Assembly: GCA_031552845.1 (NCBI GenBank)
Contig: JAVBMC010000047.1
Coordinates: 1-64,000 of the forward strand
Length of the DNA stretch: 64,000 nucleotides
From: JAVBMC01 sp031552845
GTDB lineage: Bacteria > Verrucomicrobiota > Kiritimatiellia > RFP12 > DVOR01
Direction of reading: 5' to 3'
Shown: positions 42,157 to 50,144 of the stretch, in pieces
Layout of the letters: the number at the start of each line of letters is the position of its first letter
Numbering within the stretch: position 1 is the first letter of the stretch
Notes under the pieces: model-generated
Seen by the model: the letters and a program-made list of their open reading frames with translations, nothing else
What the model was told of the DNA's origin: nothing
Databases searched by the model: none
Position numbers and translations under genes: made by a program

Positions 42157-44466
42157 TTACTTCTTCCAACGATAAACGGCAGTCTGGTAAGGGACGAAGG
42201 ATAGGACGATTTTTTCACCGTCCGGCTTAGCCTCGCCTTTTTCAAAAGCTTTTGTCACCTTTGTCACACCGGCCAGCTCGGGGATATCCAAGGCCGTCTC
42301 GACATTTTCGTTCTTGCCGTTGACGAGGATCAAAGTATAGCTGTTGCCCTCTTCGCGGCAAAGCAGCGCATGGACTTTGCCATCGGTTGATTTGAACATG
42401 CGGCGTTCGTGTGCGACGAGTGCGGGCGTGAGCTCTTTGAACTCGGCGATGATCTGCTTGAGCAACGCTTGCTGTTCAGGGTTATTGGCAATGCCGATAC
42501 CGAGCGGTCCACCGCCTTGCTGACGCCACGGATACCAGATGATGCCGCGTGCGTCATGCGTGATTGCCAGATAAGCCATGCAACGGAACATCGGCAGGGG
42601 TTCTTTGCCGAAAGACTGCGGCACGCACACAACAGGTTTGGCGCGGCGGGTGGCCGCCCAACCTTGATCCATCCAGGCGGCAACCAGCTCCACATCGCCC
42701 TCGGGGTTGCACGCCTCGCCCAGCGGATAGGGATCGGGGGCAAAGATGTCGGCCAGCTGCGCGTGCTGCGGGAAGAGGAGCGGGGAGCAGGAAACCATAT
42801 AGGTGGGATGGTGCTTGTCGTATGCGTGGTAGCTGTCCATGCGGAAACGGGCTTCATCGAATTGCGCTTCGTACGGCTCATCCATGCCGTACCAAGCGAA
42901 TACGCCGGGATGCTGGCCGACCAAACGTACGGCTTCACGAATGACGCCTTTTGCACTGGCGTGATTTTGTTCCCAGAGGACTTTGACGCCGAGGTCATTC
43001 GCGATGGTCACGCCCTCCGCGCCAAACCAGCTGAAGAGTTGGATGAGATTAATGCCGAGGTTCTGCACCGCATTGGTCAGCTCTTTCAGCTCCACATGAT
43101 AGATGCCTAGCGGGAAGAAAGGCTTGCCGTCAACGAGGAAGGTCATGTCCTGATCAATGATGGTCTGGGCTTTGCGCACGGGCAGGACTTCGAGCGGGGC
43201 ATCGACTTCAATCCCGCGCCACGATGTCAGGACGCCCTCATTATTGGGGGCGAGCAGCACGGATCGGGCATAATAACTGCCGCCGGGCAAGGTCTTCGGA
43301 AACGGCAGGCGGATCGTTTGCTCTGCAGCCGCAACTAACTGCGTGCCGGCAATCAATTGATCATTATTATCATACAGGCGCGTGCGCAGCGTGAGCTGTT
43401 CAGGCTTGGTCTGGTCTGCCGGAGAAACCGCAATCGTGAAGTCCACCGTCTCCGAGCGGCGCGCTGCAGATAACAGCCCGCGGCTGGCGTGCGGAAATAC
43501 AGTCAGTGCTTCCGGCAAATTGACAACGCGGTCAACCAACGGTTCCTCCTGAACGCCCGATAGTACAGAAACACTAAAACGTGTGGGACCATAGGCGTTC
43601 ATTTCGTAAGCCTGCGCGTACTCATAACTCGCCCCGGGTTTCAATTTAACAGGCGCCGTCTTGCCGAAAGGCGCAAAGCCGACACTGATCTCGACGGGGT
43701 TAGCACTGATGTTGTTGAGCGCAAACTTCAGTTCGTTGCGCGGCCCGGGCTTCAACGTCAAGGCGGAATCGGACGATGCCGTCAAGCCGAAACGGCAAAG
43801 CGTCAGAAACGCCCGATAGTTTTGCAGTGCCTCCATGCTGGGCTGACGCTGCGTGGTAACGTAGATGAAACCTTTGCCATAACGGCGCACCACCGTCAAC
43901 GGAGGACCATCCGCATCACGGACACGTGCGACGATTTCCCACTGCGCCCCCTCCGGCAGCGTCAAGAAAGACCATGTTGAGTTTTCCATCAGCTTGCATG
44001 GAAAGGTACGCAGGGGTGAAGGTGGCGTTGCATCCGCCACATCCCACCCCCACTCTTTGCTGTCTTTATTCTTGTTGCCGAGCGCCAACGAAGGATCAAT
44101 CGCCGTCAGCCAGCCATAGGCAGAGGAGTAACACGCATCGGTAATGCAAAGGCCGCCGCCGTTCTTCACGAACTCCCGGAAAGCCGCCGCATGCACTGTC
44201 ATGTCCTGTGGGTTAACGTAATTGATCAACGGGCAGGCCAATACCAAATCATAGCGCAGCAGATTAGCCGCCAACGCCGCAACACTCTCAGCGGTCTCCG
44301 TATTATACCGGTCGGCCATCCACGTTGGCAAACGCTTCAGCGCGCCATCAAACTCATCACGATGGCGGCCATCGCTACCGCCCAAAACCGCCACTCGCGT
44401 CCCCAACGGCGCGGCCTGTACCACAAGCATCAGCATTATTGCTGTGCATATCAAACATTTTCTCAC
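42157..44466 (-). CDS. Secreted glycoside-hydrolase-like protein with N-terminal GATase-like domain
   Basis: 769 aa. Signal peptide (LICTAIMLMLVVQAAP). Residues about 20-230 resemble a ThuA/DUF4350-like class I amidotransferase fold (FREFVKNGGGLCITDACY). Two beta-sandwich regions follow. Residues about 435-680 look like a GH2/GH5-like TIM barrel (MTFLVDGKPFFPLGIYHVEL; FAWYGMDEPYEAQFD, with a candidate acid Glu; ARGIIWYPWRQQGG), then a small beta domain. Substrate unknown. I prefer GTG 44466, which has AAAGGGG at good spacing; ATG 44484 lacks a ribosome-binding site. Confidence 0.78.
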   Translation of the reverse strand: MRKCLICTAIMLMLVVQAAPLGTRVAVLGGSDGRHRDEFDGALKRLPTWMADRYNTETAESVAALAANLLRYDLVLACPLINYVNPQDMTVHAAAFREFVKNGGGLCITDACYSSAYGWLTAIDPSLALGNKNKDSKEWGWDVADATPPSPLRTFPCKLMENSTWSFLTLPEGAQWEIVARVRDADGPPLTVVRRYGKGFIYVTTQRQPSMEALQNYRAFLTLCRFGLTASSDSALTLKPGPRNELKFALNNISANPVEISVGFAPFGKTAPVKLKPGASYEYAQAYEMNAYGPTRFSVSVLSGVQEEPLVDRVVNLPEALTVFPHASRGLLSAARRSETVDFTIAVSPADQTKPEQLTLRTRLYDNNDQLIAGTQLVAAAEQTIRLPFPKTLPGGSYYARSVLLAPNNEGVLTSWRGIEVDAPLEVLPVRKAQTIIDQDMTFLVDGKPFFPLGIYHVELKELTNAVQNLGINLIQLFSWFGAEGVTIANDLGVKVLWEQNHASAKGVIREAVRLVGQHPGVFAWYGMDEPYEAQFDEARFRMDSYHAYDKHHPTYMVSCSPLLFPQHAQLADIFAPDPYPLGEACNPEGDVELVAAWMDQGWAATRRAKPVVCVPQSFGKEPLPMFRCMAYLAITHDARGIIWYPWRQQGGGPLGIGIANNPEQQALLKQIIAEFKELTPALVAHERRMFKSTDGKVHALLCREEGNSYTLILVNGKNENVETALDIPELAGVTKVTKAFEKGEAKPDGEKIVLSFVPYQTAVYRWKK

Positions 44467-44522
44467 TGCGTCCCCTTTCTTCATGATTGCTGTGCGAACC
44501 GTCTCGCAGGTATATTAAACAG

Positions 44523-44556
44523 CAGGGCGCAATTGGTTGTATAAAATTGCGCCCTG
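44523..44556 (-). terminator. Terminator-like hairpin after the anti-sigma/LRR gene
   Basis: A 12-bp perfect stem CAGGGCGCAATT/AATTGCGCCCTG with a 10-nt loop lies 31 nt past the stop at 44588. The T-run after it is weak (CTGTTTAAT). Confidence 0.6.
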
Positions 44557-44587
44557 CCGCGAACTGATTGCCATCCCCCGGCAATGT

Positions 44588-46315
44588 TCAATAAACAATC
44601 AGCCGCGTCTCCTGCGGATCATAGGGAGACTCATGCCAGACCATCCACATCCTTGTACACCGATAGTCATTGACCGGCTGCCATGTCCCGAAAGTTTTAG
44701 AGCCGGGCAGGCGGGGATCAGCCTGTTCCTGAACGGTCAGCGGTGTTGCGCGGGCAAGCCAACCGGCTTCGTCCTGCTGTCGTGACACCCGGCATTGAAC
44801 AGTATAATCAGCCCCAAAATTGAATGTCTCGTTTCCAAACACTGCCTGTGACGGTGCTTTGCCGTGGAACCACATATTCGTCACCTTTGGACACGTGTGA
44901 AACGCCGAACCGCCGAAAACAACATCTTCCTTGGAGCCGATTATTATAAAGCCTGCACCCGTACAGCCCAAGAAACATGCTGCGTCGAGCTGACGCAACT
45001 TGGGCGAAGACATGTTGAGCCCTGTCAGCCCGAACGCATTGGCAAACGCATACTCGCCAATCGTTTGAATGGAGGCCAGAATTAATTCACCCGTGAGCTT
45101 GCGGCACTCATAAAAAGCATTATTGCCGATCACCTCAACCGTCGCCGGAAGCAGCGGCGTCACAGTTTCCAGCGAGTGGCAGTCCCGAAATGCCCAAGCC
45201 CTGATTTCTATCAGATTGGGAGGCAATTCAACTGTCTTCAATGCAGTTGCTCCGTAGGCAAAAAAGACGTTAATTACCTTCAACTGCGGAGAGGTGAGAG
45301 AAATCCGCTTCAGAGAAGCACACCCCCAGAAGCTTTCCTCTCCCATGCTGCTCAGTCCGGATGAAACAAAGTCCGACTCTAACGCCACGCAGTCCCTGAA
45401 CGTACCGTTATACATGACACTACCTTCGGCAAATGCCTCTGCCGTGAAATTAGTCAGGTGCGAACAATTAATAAACACCTGACTGCCCATTACTTTGAGT
45501 TTGCCGGGAGCCAGCCGCATGTCGGCCAGCACTTGATTGCCTGCAAACACAAAGTGGTCGAATTCCACAATATCCTGGCCGCCCACTCCGCCCGAAAGAT
45601 CAATCAAACCGTCTGTGCCGACAGTATGAATGCTTCTGATGCTCAAGCCATCCGTAACATCAGCCACGTTCAAAACCCAATCACCGTTGCTGATCCTGTT
45701 CTCTTCCCGTGTCCACGTTTGAAGCGGCGCGGCAAATACCGCCACAGCACCCATTGTTGCCGCCAAGCTTGCGGCAGTCACAGTGCGCATCGAACTCAAC
45801 ATGTTCGTATTCATATCCGTTCCTCCGTTCTGATCGATCTGCACGGGCGTATCGACAAGCGTTCTTGTCTGTAACCCGGACATCACCCTATTTGTTACCC
45901 AACAATTGTATTCATCAAGATTATACTTCGGCAGCACGAACACAGCCGGGTCAGCCCCTGCCTGAATTTCACCGCGCTCAACTTGGACAGCGGATTCCTG
46001 ACGGCCCGCCTGTCCGTAATGCACCGCAGTCATGCCAATTACCGCCAGACACATAATCGTTGCCGCGATGCCCATCATCCCTTGCAGCCATTGGGGCCTC
46101 AAACGCTTCTTAGCCGCCTGCAGCGCTACATCACTATGAGATTCCATAAACGGCGTGAAATAGGTCACCAATGAATGAATCCGCAACTGATCCAGATACT
46201 CATCCAACAAATCCTCATCCGCATACAACAACGCCCGGAACTCGGCGCACTCCGCCTCCGACACCTTGTCGGCCAGCACATCCTCCAGCAAATAGTCAAA
46301 CCGTTGACGGCTCAT
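44588..46315 (-). CDS. Fusion: anti-sigma factor-like membrane protein + secreted LRR protein with internal start
   Basis: 575 aa. Residues 1-70 are a cytoplasmic helical region (FDYLLEDVLADKVSEAECAE), residues about 79-100 a membrane helix (GIAATIMCLAVIGMTAVHY): the design of an anti-sigma factor, directly after the sigma gene (2 nt gap). Residue 168 is a Met (45814) preceded by CGGAGGAACGGAT, an excellent ribosome-binding site, and by a complete second signal peptide after it (TAASLAATMGAVAVFA). From there to the end is a 408-aa LRR_5-type protein (MGEESFWGCASLKRISLTS). Two products are likely: the full fusion and the secreted LRR protein. Confidence 0.78.
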   Translation of the reverse strand: MSRQRFDYLLEDVLADKVSEAECAEFRALLYADEDLLDEYLDQLRIHSLVTYFTPFMESHSDVALQAAKKRLRPQWLQGMMGIAATIMCLAVIGMTAVHYGQAGRQESAVQVERGEIQAGADPAVFVLPKYNLDEYNCWVTNRVMSGLQTRTLVDTPVQIDQNGGTDMNTNMLSSMRTVTAASLAATMGAVAVFAAPLQTWTREENRISNGDWVLNVADVTDGLSIRSIHTVGTDGLIDLSGGVGGQDIVEFDHFVFAGNQVLADMRLAPGKLKVMGSQVFINCSHLTNFTAEAFAEGSVMYNGTFRDCVALESDFVSSGLSSMGEESFWGCASLKRISLTSPQLKVINVFFAYGATALKTVELPPNLIEIRAWAFRDCHSLETVTPLLPATVEVIGNNAFYECRKLTGELILASIQTIGEYAFANAFGLTGLNMSSPKLRQLDAACFLGCTGAGFIIIGSKEDVVFGGSAFHTCPKVTNMWFHGKAPSQAVFGNETFNFGADYTVQCRVSRQQDEAGWLARATPLTVQEQADPRLPGSKTFGTWQPVNDYRCTRMWMVWHESPYDPQETRLIVY

Positions 46316-46317
46316 TC

Positions 46318-46890
46318 TCACCCTTGCCCTCCGCTGTTCAAACTGCACCTCCGCCGAATAATGCATTCGCTCAATGCCGTGCGTGCGCGCATCAAGCGGG
46401 ACTTCAACGCCGCAATGCTGGCATTGAGTAACCCCGTCATATCATTCAAGCTGCGCCGCTCAAAGTAATGCAGCCTGACAACCTCGCTCTCCTTCGGGCG
46501 CAGCCGCTTCAAACAAAACTCCAACGCCTCCAGCAAATCGCTCTCCTCGCTCGACTCCCTCGCCAGCTTCGCGCTCACCATCTCAAACAAACCCTCATCA
46601 AAAACAAGCCGCTGCTGTTCGCGCTTTCGATACAGCCAATACTTCTGTACCTGTGCCCGTGCCAATGCCTTCGCCCACGGCAAAAACGGACGGGCATAAT
46701 CATACGTTTCCGCCTTCTTCCAAATATAAATATTCGCCTCTTGTAAAACATCACGAGCCCGCTCGCCATTCCCCAGCAGCATCGAGATATACGTATACAA
46801 CTCAGGCTGAAAACGAGTTAACAGACGAACAAACTGCGCGGCCTTATCGCCGCCCTCACCCAAGATTTCCTGTTTACCGGTTCCGCACAT
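46318..46890 (-). CDS. RNA polymerase sigma-70 family (ECF) sigma factor, Rhodopirellula/Verrucomicrobium type
   Basis: 190 aa. Region 2 (residues 20-95): RFQPELYTYISMLLGNGERA, DVLQEANIYIWKKAETY, FLPWAKALARAQVQKYWL. Region 4 (residues 125-180): ALEFCLKRLRPKESEVVRLH and LNDMTGLLNASIAALKSRLM. This pattern fits the sigma subfamily expanded in planctomycetes and verrucomicrobia. It is followed 2 nt later by its presumed membrane anti-sigma factor, so it probably responds to an envelope signal. Confidence 0.9.
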   Translation of the reverse strand: MCGTGKQEILGEGGDKAAQFVRLLTRFQPELYTYISMLLGNGERARDVLQEANIYIWKKAETYDYARPFLPWAKALARAQVQKYWLYRKREQQRLVFDEGLFEMVSAKLARESSEESDLLEALEFCLKRLRPKESEVVRLHYFERRSLNDMTGLLNASIAALKSRLMRARTALSECIIRRRCSLNSGGQG

Positions 46891-46997
46891 ACATCAAATC
46901 CTTGTTGGCAGTAAACAACACAACCGGAAAGGTTTCGAAAAAATCACACCCTTGAAACTTTTCTTTGACCTCCCCCGAACTTCCCTCAACTGTGTCT

Positions 46998-47027
46998 ATT
47001 ATACCGCTAATCTCACGCCGAATTCAA
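46998..47027 (-). promoter_or_regulatory. Promoter of the sigma/anti-sigma operon
   Basis: On the minus strand: TTGAAT (47022-47027), 18 nt, TATAAT (46998-47003). The leader is about 100 nt and ends in AAGGAT before ATG 46890. It looks like a housekeeping promoter rather than an ECF site. Confidence 0.55.
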
Positions 47028-47111
47028 CGCCTAAATCACCCTTTTGGAAACTTCTCATAATGAATTAGAGGAAAAAACTCTTATCCGGACGTGCAAGAAA
47101 GTAGCATAGCC

Positions 47112-47330
47112 CTCAGTACAGGCTCGTTACCGCCATCAGCTAGGGTTCGCGAGGCCTCCGAGTCGTGGTGCCATACAGCTCCGAGTAACGGTGCATTGCA
47201 CGGAGCTGTACGGGACTATAGCTCGGAGGCCTCACGAAGGGATACTCGGACGTGCATCATTTCGGTACTCGGGCGTGTACCGTTCCGCTACTGGGAACAA
47301 AAAGGCGGAGGTTCAACACCTCCATCTGTT
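47112..47330. repeat. Dispersed 200-bp element with long hairpin, copy 2
   Basis: Same element as 23812-24030. The outer arms are at 47151-47162 and 47222-47233, and the GGCGGAGG-type stem is at 47306-47325. Here no gene on the minus strand needs a terminator, so the stem belongs to the element and not to a neighbour. Confidence 0.65.
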
Positions 47331-47378
47331 TGAATGGATGTCTCGCACCAAGAATACTCTTTCAAACCGATATCAGTG

Positions 47379-47407
47379 TTGACTTGTGGGGTAAAATTTA
47401 GTATCCT
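47379..47407 (+). promoter_or_regulatory. Promoter of tRNA-Phe
   Basis: TTGACT (47379-47384), 17 nt, TATCCT (47402-47407), about 40 nt before the mature tRNA. Confidence 0.6.
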
Positions 47408-47446
47408 ATGCCCCGTTCCGTGCGAATCACCGCGCGTGAATTTAGT

Positions 47447-47522
<76 letters not shown>

Positions 47523-47532
47523 CTTCAATTTC

Positions 47533-47558
47533 AAGCCGGTCATACGACCGGCTTTTTT
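47533..47558 (+). terminator. Terminator of tRNA-Phe
   Basis: AAGCCGGTC/GACCGGCTT with a 4-nt loop followed by T-run to 47558. It separates the tRNA from cysK. Confidence 0.9.
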
Positions 47559-47592
47559 GTTTACCGCATCCGTCAACAAAGGAACGTCTGAC

Positions 47593-48510
47593 ATGAACAC
47601 CTACGCCTCTATCATTGACTCCGTTGGCCGCACCCCCCTTGTTTGCCTGGACCGCTTGAATCCCTCCCTCTTTGCCAAACACGAGGCGCGTAACCCCGTC
47701 CATTCCGTCAAAGACCGCATCGCTGCCTCGATGATCCGCGACGCGGAGGCCTCCAATGCCTTGCGCCCCGGCATGACGATTGTCGAACCTACCAGCGGCA
47801 ACACCGGCATCGCTCTTGCCGCATTCGCCGCCGCCCGCGGTTACAAAATCATCCTCACCATGCCCGAAACGATGAGCATCGAGCGCCGCAAAGTGCTCAC
47901 CTCGCTCGGCGCAGAACTCGTCCTCACACCCGGTGCAGAAGGCATGACCGGCGCCATCAAGCAAGCCCAGCAATTGCGCGAAGCGCATCCCGATAAGTTT
48001 TTCATGCCGCAGCAGTTCAATAATCCCGCCAATCCCCACGCCCACTATAAAACCACCGGGCCTGAAATCTGGGAAGACATGGGCGGACAAATCGACGCCC
48101 TCGTCGCCGGAGTCGGCACTGGCGGTACTATCAGCGGCGCGGGCCGTTACCTGCGCGAACGCCATCCCGCGATTGAACTCATCGCCGTTGAACCCACCGA
48201 AAGCCCCGTCATTACCCAACATCTCGCGGGTAAGCCTCTCATGCCTGCACCGCACAAAATCCAAGGCATCGGCGCCGGCTTCATTCCCGCCACCCTCACG
48301 CTCGACATCATCAGCCGCGTGATTACCATCGACAGTGCCACCGCACTCCAAACCGCCAAGCAGCTTGCCACGACCGAAGGTCTCTTCGTCGGAATCTCCT
48401 CTGGCGCCGCAGTCGCCGCTGCCCTTCAAGTCGCTCAGGAAAAAGGGCCCGAAAGCCGCATCGCTGTCATCCTCCCCGACGCCGGCGACCGCTACCTCAG
48501 CATGTTCTAA
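47593..48510 (+). CDS. cysK: Cysteine synthase A (O-acetylserine sulfhydrylase)
   Basis: 305 aa, normal length. PLP enzyme that makes cysteine from O-acetylserine and sulfide. The PLP lysine is in NPVHSVKDRIAASMI (residue about 40). The substrate loop is EPTSGNTGIALA, and GVGTGGTISGAGRYL binds the phosphate. ATG 47593 follows AAAGGAACG with good spacing; the upstream start at 47557 lies in the tRNA terminator. Confidence 0.95.
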   Translation: MNTYASIIDSVGRTPLVCLDRLNPSLFAKHEARNPVHSVKDRIAASMIRDAEASNALRPGMTIVEPTSGNTGIALAAFAAARGYKIILTMPETMSIERRKVLTSLGAELVLTPGAEGMTGAIKQAQQLREAHPDKFFMPQQFNNPANPHAHYKTTGPEIWEDMGGQIDALVAGVGTGGTISGAGRYLRERHPAIELIAVEPTESPVITQHLAGKPLMPAPHKIQGIGAGFIPATLTLDIISRVITIDSATALQTAKQLATTEGLFVGISSGAAVAAALQVAQEKGPESRIAVILPDAGDRYLSMF

Positions 48511-48568
48511 TCCAAAGCGGGCACTGTCGTCTCCGCCCTCGTAAAACAGCTAGTACATTATTTCAAGC

Positions 48569-48597
48569 TTGAGGGTTCAGCCGTAATGTGCTAATAT
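48569..48597 (+). promoter_or_regulatory. Promoter of hemB, near-leaderless spacing
   Basis: TTGAGG (48569-48574), 17 nt, TAATAT (48592-48597), and 10 nt to ATG 48608. No ribosome-binding site is present in those 10 nt. Confidence 0.5.
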
Positions 48598-48607
48598 AAA
48601 GCACTTA

Positions 48608-49597
48608 ATGAATACGCCGCAGTATCCCACTTTACGCTTGCGCCGGATGCGCCGGACGCCGGCCATTCGCGCGTTGACTGACGCAGCCTATCCACTGCCT
48701 TCCAAGTGGCTTTATCCTGTCTTTCTTGTAGAGGGCACCAACCGTTGCGAGGCGATCGCCTCCATGCCCGGCCAAAACCGCCTGAGCCTCGACCGTCTCG
48801 TCGCTGCCTTAGAGCCCGTCATCGCACAAGGCATCGGCGGCGTACTCCTCTTCGGCCAAACCGAAGGCGAAAAGGATTCCGGCGGCACTGCCGCATTCGC
48901 ACCTGATGGAATCGTCCAACGTGCCATTCCCCTGCTCCGCCGCGCATTCCCCCACCTCGTCATCGCCACCGACGTCTGCCTCTGCGCCTACACCCAACAC
49001 GGCCACTGTGGTCCATTGACCGCCACTGGCACAGTGGACAACGACCTCGCAAACGAACTTCTTGCCCGCGTCGCGCTCTCCCATGCGCAAGCCGGTGCCG
49101 ACATCGTCGCCCCGAGCGCCATGATGGACGGACAAGTCCGCGCCATCCGCGAAACGCTCGACGCGAATGCCTTGCAGGATACCATCTTGATGGCCTACTC
49201 GACCAAGTTTGCCTCTTCCCTCTACGGGCCGTTCCGCGATGCCGAGAACTCTACGCCCTCTTCCGGCGACCGCCAGAGTTACCAAGCCTCCTACGCTAAC
49301 CCGCGCAACGCCCTGCTTGAATCGGTACTAGACGAAGCCGAAGGCGCAGACATCCTGATGGTCAAGCCCGCGCTCTTCTACCTCGACCTGATTGCCGAAT
49401 TGCGCAGCCGCACCGACTTGCCTATCGCGGCTTACAACGTCAGCGGAGAATACTCCATGCTCGCCGCCACGGCGGCCAACGGCTGGGGCGACCTGCGCGG
49501 CATGGTGCGCGAGTCCATCATGGCGTTACAACGCGCCGGCACCGACATCTTCATCTCTTACTGGGCACCTCGTTATAATGAATTCTTCAGGGACTGA
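48608..49597 (+). CDS. hemB: Delta-aminolevulinic acid dehydratase (porphobilinogen synthase)
   Basis: 329 aa. It condenses two 5-aminolevulinates to porphobilinogen, the step between HemA/HemL and HemC. Visible: RLRRMRRTPAIRALT at the N-terminus, TDVCLCAYTQHGHCG with the Cys-rich metal site, YSTKFASSLYGPFRDA with a catalytic Lys, and LMVKPALFYLDLI with the second Lys. It completes the window's set with the fusions at 11069-14609. Its last 20 nt overlap maf. Confidence 0.95.
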   Translation: MNTPQYPTLRLRRMRRTPAIRALTDAAYPLPSKWLYPVFLVEGTNRCEAIASMPGQNRLSLDRLVAALEPVIAQGIGGVLLFGQTEGEKDSGGTAAFAPDGIVQRAIPLLRRAFPHLVIATDVCLCAYTQHGHCGPLTATGTVDNDLANELLARVALSHAQAGADIVAPSAMMDGQVRAIRETLDANALQDTILMAYSTKFASSLYGPFRDAENSTPSSGDRQSYQASYANPRNALLESVLDEAEGADILMVKPALFYLDLIAELRSRTDLPIAAYNVSGEYSMLAATAANGWGDLRGMVRESIMALQRAGTDIFISYWAPRYNEFFRD

Positions 49598-50144
49598 AAT
49601 CATCCTCGCCTCAGCTTCACCACGGCGCGCCAAAATCCTCCAAGACATTGGCGTGCCCTTTCGCATCGATGCGCCGCAGGCTGACGAGATCTGCGACCCT
49701 GCCGACCCCGTGCGCACCGTGATTGTCAATGCCGAAGCCAAGCTCGCCGCTGCGCGTGCCAAACTCGGCGGCCATGCCAACAGCCGGATGCTGGCCGCCG
49801 ACACACTCGTACTATTTGAAGGCCGCCTGCTCGGCAAGCCCACCGATACCGCCGAAGCACATGACTTCCTGCGGATGCTCTCCGGCAAAACCCACGTAGT
49901 CTACACCGCCGTTGCATTCAGTGATAGCGAAACCCGCGTCGAGGCCTCTTCCGTCACATTCCGCGAACTCTCCGACGCAACCATCGCCCGCTACGTGCAA
50001 GAGTGTAATCCGCTCGACCGCGCCGGGGCTTATGATATCGACGAGAATGGCGAGCTGCTAGTCGCCTCCTATGCGGGTTCCTACACTAACATCATGGGAC
50101 TTCCCGCCGCGCTCGTTCGCGATTGGTGGAGGGCCGGTGCATGA
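49578..50144 (+). CDS. maf: Maf-like nucleotide pyrophosphatase
   Basis: 188 aa, typical. Maf proteins hydrolyse dTTP, UTP or modified nucleotides and have been tied to septum inhibition. EIILASASPRRAKILQDIG at the N-terminus and AADTLVLFEGRLLGKP are characteristic, as is DRAGAYDIDENGELLV near the end. ATG 49578 is inside the end of hemB in another frame; family members begin there. ATGA overlap with the next gene. Confidence 0.92.
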   Translation: MNSSGTEIILASASPRRAKILQDIGVPFRIDAPQADEICDPADPVRTVIVNAEAKLAAARAKLGGHANSRMLAADTLVLFEGRLLGKPTDTAEAHDFLRMLSGKTHVVYTAVAFSDSETRVEASSVTFRELSDATIARYVQECNPLDRAGAYDIDENGELLVASYAGSYTNIMGLPAALVRDWWRAGA

